Below, one piece after another: positions 5,333 to 7,031 of a stretch of 7,031 nt of DNA (positions are counted from its first letter, which is position 1; every line of letters begins with the position of its first letter). The notes below the pieces were generated by a model that was given only the letters and a program-made list of their open reading frames with translations, made no database searches and had not been told where the DNA came from. The DNA is taken from contig CALGVO010000032.1 in NCBI GenBank assembly GCA_937930135.1, positions 1-7,031 of the forward strand, read 5' to 3'. Source of the stretch: an uncultured Synechococcus sp. Lineage in GTDB: Bacteria > Cyanobacteriota > Cyanobacteriia > PCC-6307 > Cyanobiaceae. The position numbers and the translations under genes are program-made.

Positions 5333-7031
5333 ATGACACGCAGCATCGGCAGTCGGGAGGGGCATCGTCACAGCGGCATGCGTCAGCAACCGCTGGTGTT
5401 GCTGGCGGTGGTGCTGCTGTTCTGCGGAGCGATGCTCACCCGTCTCACCTGGTTGCAGGTGCTCGAAGGAGCCCATTACAAGGAGCTCGCCGATGAGAAT
5501 CGGATTCGCCTGGTGCCACGCTCACCGATTCGGGGCCGCCTGCTTGATCGCCATGGCAAGGTGCTGGCATCGAGCAGGCTCACCTATTCGCTGTATCTGG
5601 AGCCACGCCTGGTGGATGAAGCCAGCTGGCCGGATCTCCGCGACCGCCTCGCCCGTCTCCTCAACCTCTCAGCGCAGGATCTCGACGCTCGCCGCGGCCG
5701 TGGCGTCGATCGTGATGGCTATCGGATCACCCTGGCCACCGACCTGAAATCCGAGCAGGTGTTGCGCTTCCGAGAACAGTCTTCCGCCCTGAATGGCGCC
5801 CAGGTGGATGTGGACATTCTGCGCCACTACCCGCATGGATCGCTGGCCTCCCATGCCCTTGGTTACACCCAGCCGATCACTGAGGAAGAATACGAGCAGC
5901 TTGAAGAGAAGGGTTACAAGATCCGCGACAGGATCGGCCGCACCGGTGTGGAGGCGGCTTACGAGAGCTGGTTGCGCGGTAAGTGGGGCGGCCAGATGCT
6001 CGAGGTCAATGCCATGGGCGAAGTGCAGCGCAGTCTTGGTGACCGTCCTTCCGAGGCCGGGAAGGATCTCACGCTCACACTCGATCTCGATCTGCAGAAG
6101 GTGGCTGAGCAGGCGCTGGCGGATAAACCCGGCGGTGCGATTGTGGCCATGGATCCCCGCACCGGCGCGGTGCTGGCTCTGGCGAGCAAACCCAACTTCG
6201 ACCCCAACTTCTTCTCCAAGCTGGTGACCACCCAGAAGGAGTACGACGCCCTCTTCTCCAACCCCGCCAAGCCTCTGCTCAGTCGGGCCATGAACCCTTA
6301 CGACCCCGGCAGCACCTGGAAACCGGTGACAGCGATGGCCGGTATGGAATCGGGCAAGTTTCCTCCCGACACCAAGCTCAATACCGTGGCCTGCATCACC
6401 TATGGCGGCCACTGCTTCCCGGATCACAACGGTGCCGGTTTCGGCCGCATCGGCTATGCCGATGCCCTTCGCTTCTCCAGCAACACTTTTTTTTATCAGG
6501 TGGGTGTGGGTGTGGGCTCCCGTGCTTTGAAGAAAGCAGCCACCCAGCTCGGTTTCGGTGGTAAGAGCGGGATTGAGATCGGCTGGGAGGAAAGTGTGGG
6601 TCTGGTGGGCGATGAAGACTGGGCCGCCACCGGGCGGGGTTGGGCTCAACCGGGCACCACCCCCTGGATTCCGGAAGACATGGCCAGCGCCTCCATCGGT
6701 CAGTCGGTGGTGCAGATCACGCCGCTGCAGCTGGCACGCGCTTATGCCGTGTTTGCCAACGGTGGTTGGTTGGTCACGCCCCATCTGGCCGATCAGGGGC
6801 TCGACTGGACCGCTCCCTCCCGGCGCACCAAGGTGGAGATGAAACCCTCCACCCTTGCCAAGATCCGAGAGGGTTTGCGCAAGGTGGTTTCTGATGGCAC
6901 CGGCTATGGCCTCAATGGTCCCGGTCTTCCCCCGGCGGGTGGAAAAACCGGCACGGCGGAAGACAGCACGGGCGGACCTGACCATGCCTGGTTCGCCACC
7001 TATGCCCCCTACCCCGAAGGCGAGATCGTGA
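5333..7031 (+). CDS. mrdA: Penicillin-binding protein 2, class B transpeptidase, cut by the right edge
   Basis: PBP2 cross-links peptidoglycan during cell elongation, anchored in the inner membrane with its enzyme domain in the periplasm. The frame from ATG 5333 stays open to the window end, giving 566 codons; the family usually has about 600 residues, so only a small C-terminal part is missing. It shows a membrane anchor (about 20-37), the pedestal motif RGRLLDRHG (67-75), and IGRTGVEAAYE typical of PBP2. The transpeptidase motifs are SxxK at S327-K330 (DPGSTWKP), SxN at S382-N384 and KTGT at 538-541, all intact. The details fit PBP2 better than FtsI. AAGGAAGG at 5308-5315 is a good Shine-Dalgarno sequence but lies 17 bases from the ATG, farther than usual. 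No other in-frame start exists before M16. It ends the plus-strand run, 24 bases after the coiled-coil gene. Confidence 0.95.
   Translation, partial: MTRSIGSREGHRHSGMRQQPLVLLAVVLLFCGAMLTRLTWLQVLEGAHYKELADENRIRLVPRSPIRGRLLDRHGKVLASSRLTYSLYLEPRLVDEASWPDLRDRLARLLNLSAQDLDARRGRGVDRDGYRITLATDLKSEQVLRFREQSSALNGAQVDVDILRHYPHGSLASHALGYTQPITEEEYEQLEEKGYKIRDRIGRTGVEAAYESWLRGKWGGQMLEVNAMGEVQRSLGDRPSEAGKDLTLTLDLDLQKVAEQALADKPGGAIVAMDPRTGAVLALASKPNFDPNFFSKLVTTQKEYDALFSNPAKPLLSRAMNPYDPGSTWKPVTAMAGMESGKFPPDTKLNTVACITYGGHCFPDHNGAGFGRIGYADALRFSSNTFFYQVGVGVGSRALKKAATQLGFGGKSGIEIGWEESVGLVGDEDWAATGRGWAQPGTTPWIPEDMASASIGQSVVQITPLQLARAYAVFANGGWLVTPHLADQGLDWTAPSRRTKVEMKPSTLAKIREGLRKVVSDGTGYGLNGPGLPPAGGKTGTAEDSTGGPDHAWFATYAPYPEGEIV

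Noticed and set aside
5669..6985. Minus-strand reading frame of 438 codons opposite mrdA
   Set aside because: The plus strand carries all three transpeptidase motifs in one uninterrupted frame. The antisense product is low-complexity and has no independent support.

Overview
The window looks like a piece of a GC-rich cyanobacterial chromosome, most likely a marine or brackish picocyanobacterium (Synechococcus/Cyanobium type). This rests on very high GC at third codon positions, a cyanobacterial-type CbiD, a class V aminotransferase of the kind long mislabelled 'soluble hydrogenase small subunit', a GuaA very close to what I remember from marine Synechococcus, and a gene order (aminotransferase, cbiD, guaA, unknown genes, PBP2) that I recall from that group but could not check.

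Layout. Positions 1-129 hold no gene I can support; they contain a 12-base tandem duplication at the left edge and a hairpin just beyond the tRNA 3' end. On the minus strand lie tRNA-Gly(CCC) (130-201) and, upstream of it, a serine/alanine:glyoxylate-type aminotransferase (246-1397), with a perfect 9-bp hairpin between them. A 68-base AT-richer divergent gap (1398-1465) separates this from a plus-strand run that fills the rest of the window: cbiD (1466-2629), guaA (2686-4272), an unrecognised single-membrane-span protein (4335-4946), an unrecognised small coiled-coil protein (4961-5308) and mrdA/PBP2 (5333 to beyond the right edge). Plus-strand gaps are 56, 62, 14 and 24 bases with no convincing terminator, so they may be co-transcribed in whole or part.

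Function. The known genes are housekeeping: glyoxylate-to-glycine transamination (photorespiratory 2-phosphoglycolate salvage in cyanobacteria), corrin ring methylation for (pseudo)cobalamin, GMP synthesis, and lateral-wall peptidoglycan transpeptidation. They do not form one pathway. I see no mobile element, CRISPR array, phage gene or defence system, and no strong case for a new biological system. The most open question is the pair of unrecognised genes between guaA and mrdA. A secondary one is a Cys/His cluster between the catalytic motifs of PBP2.
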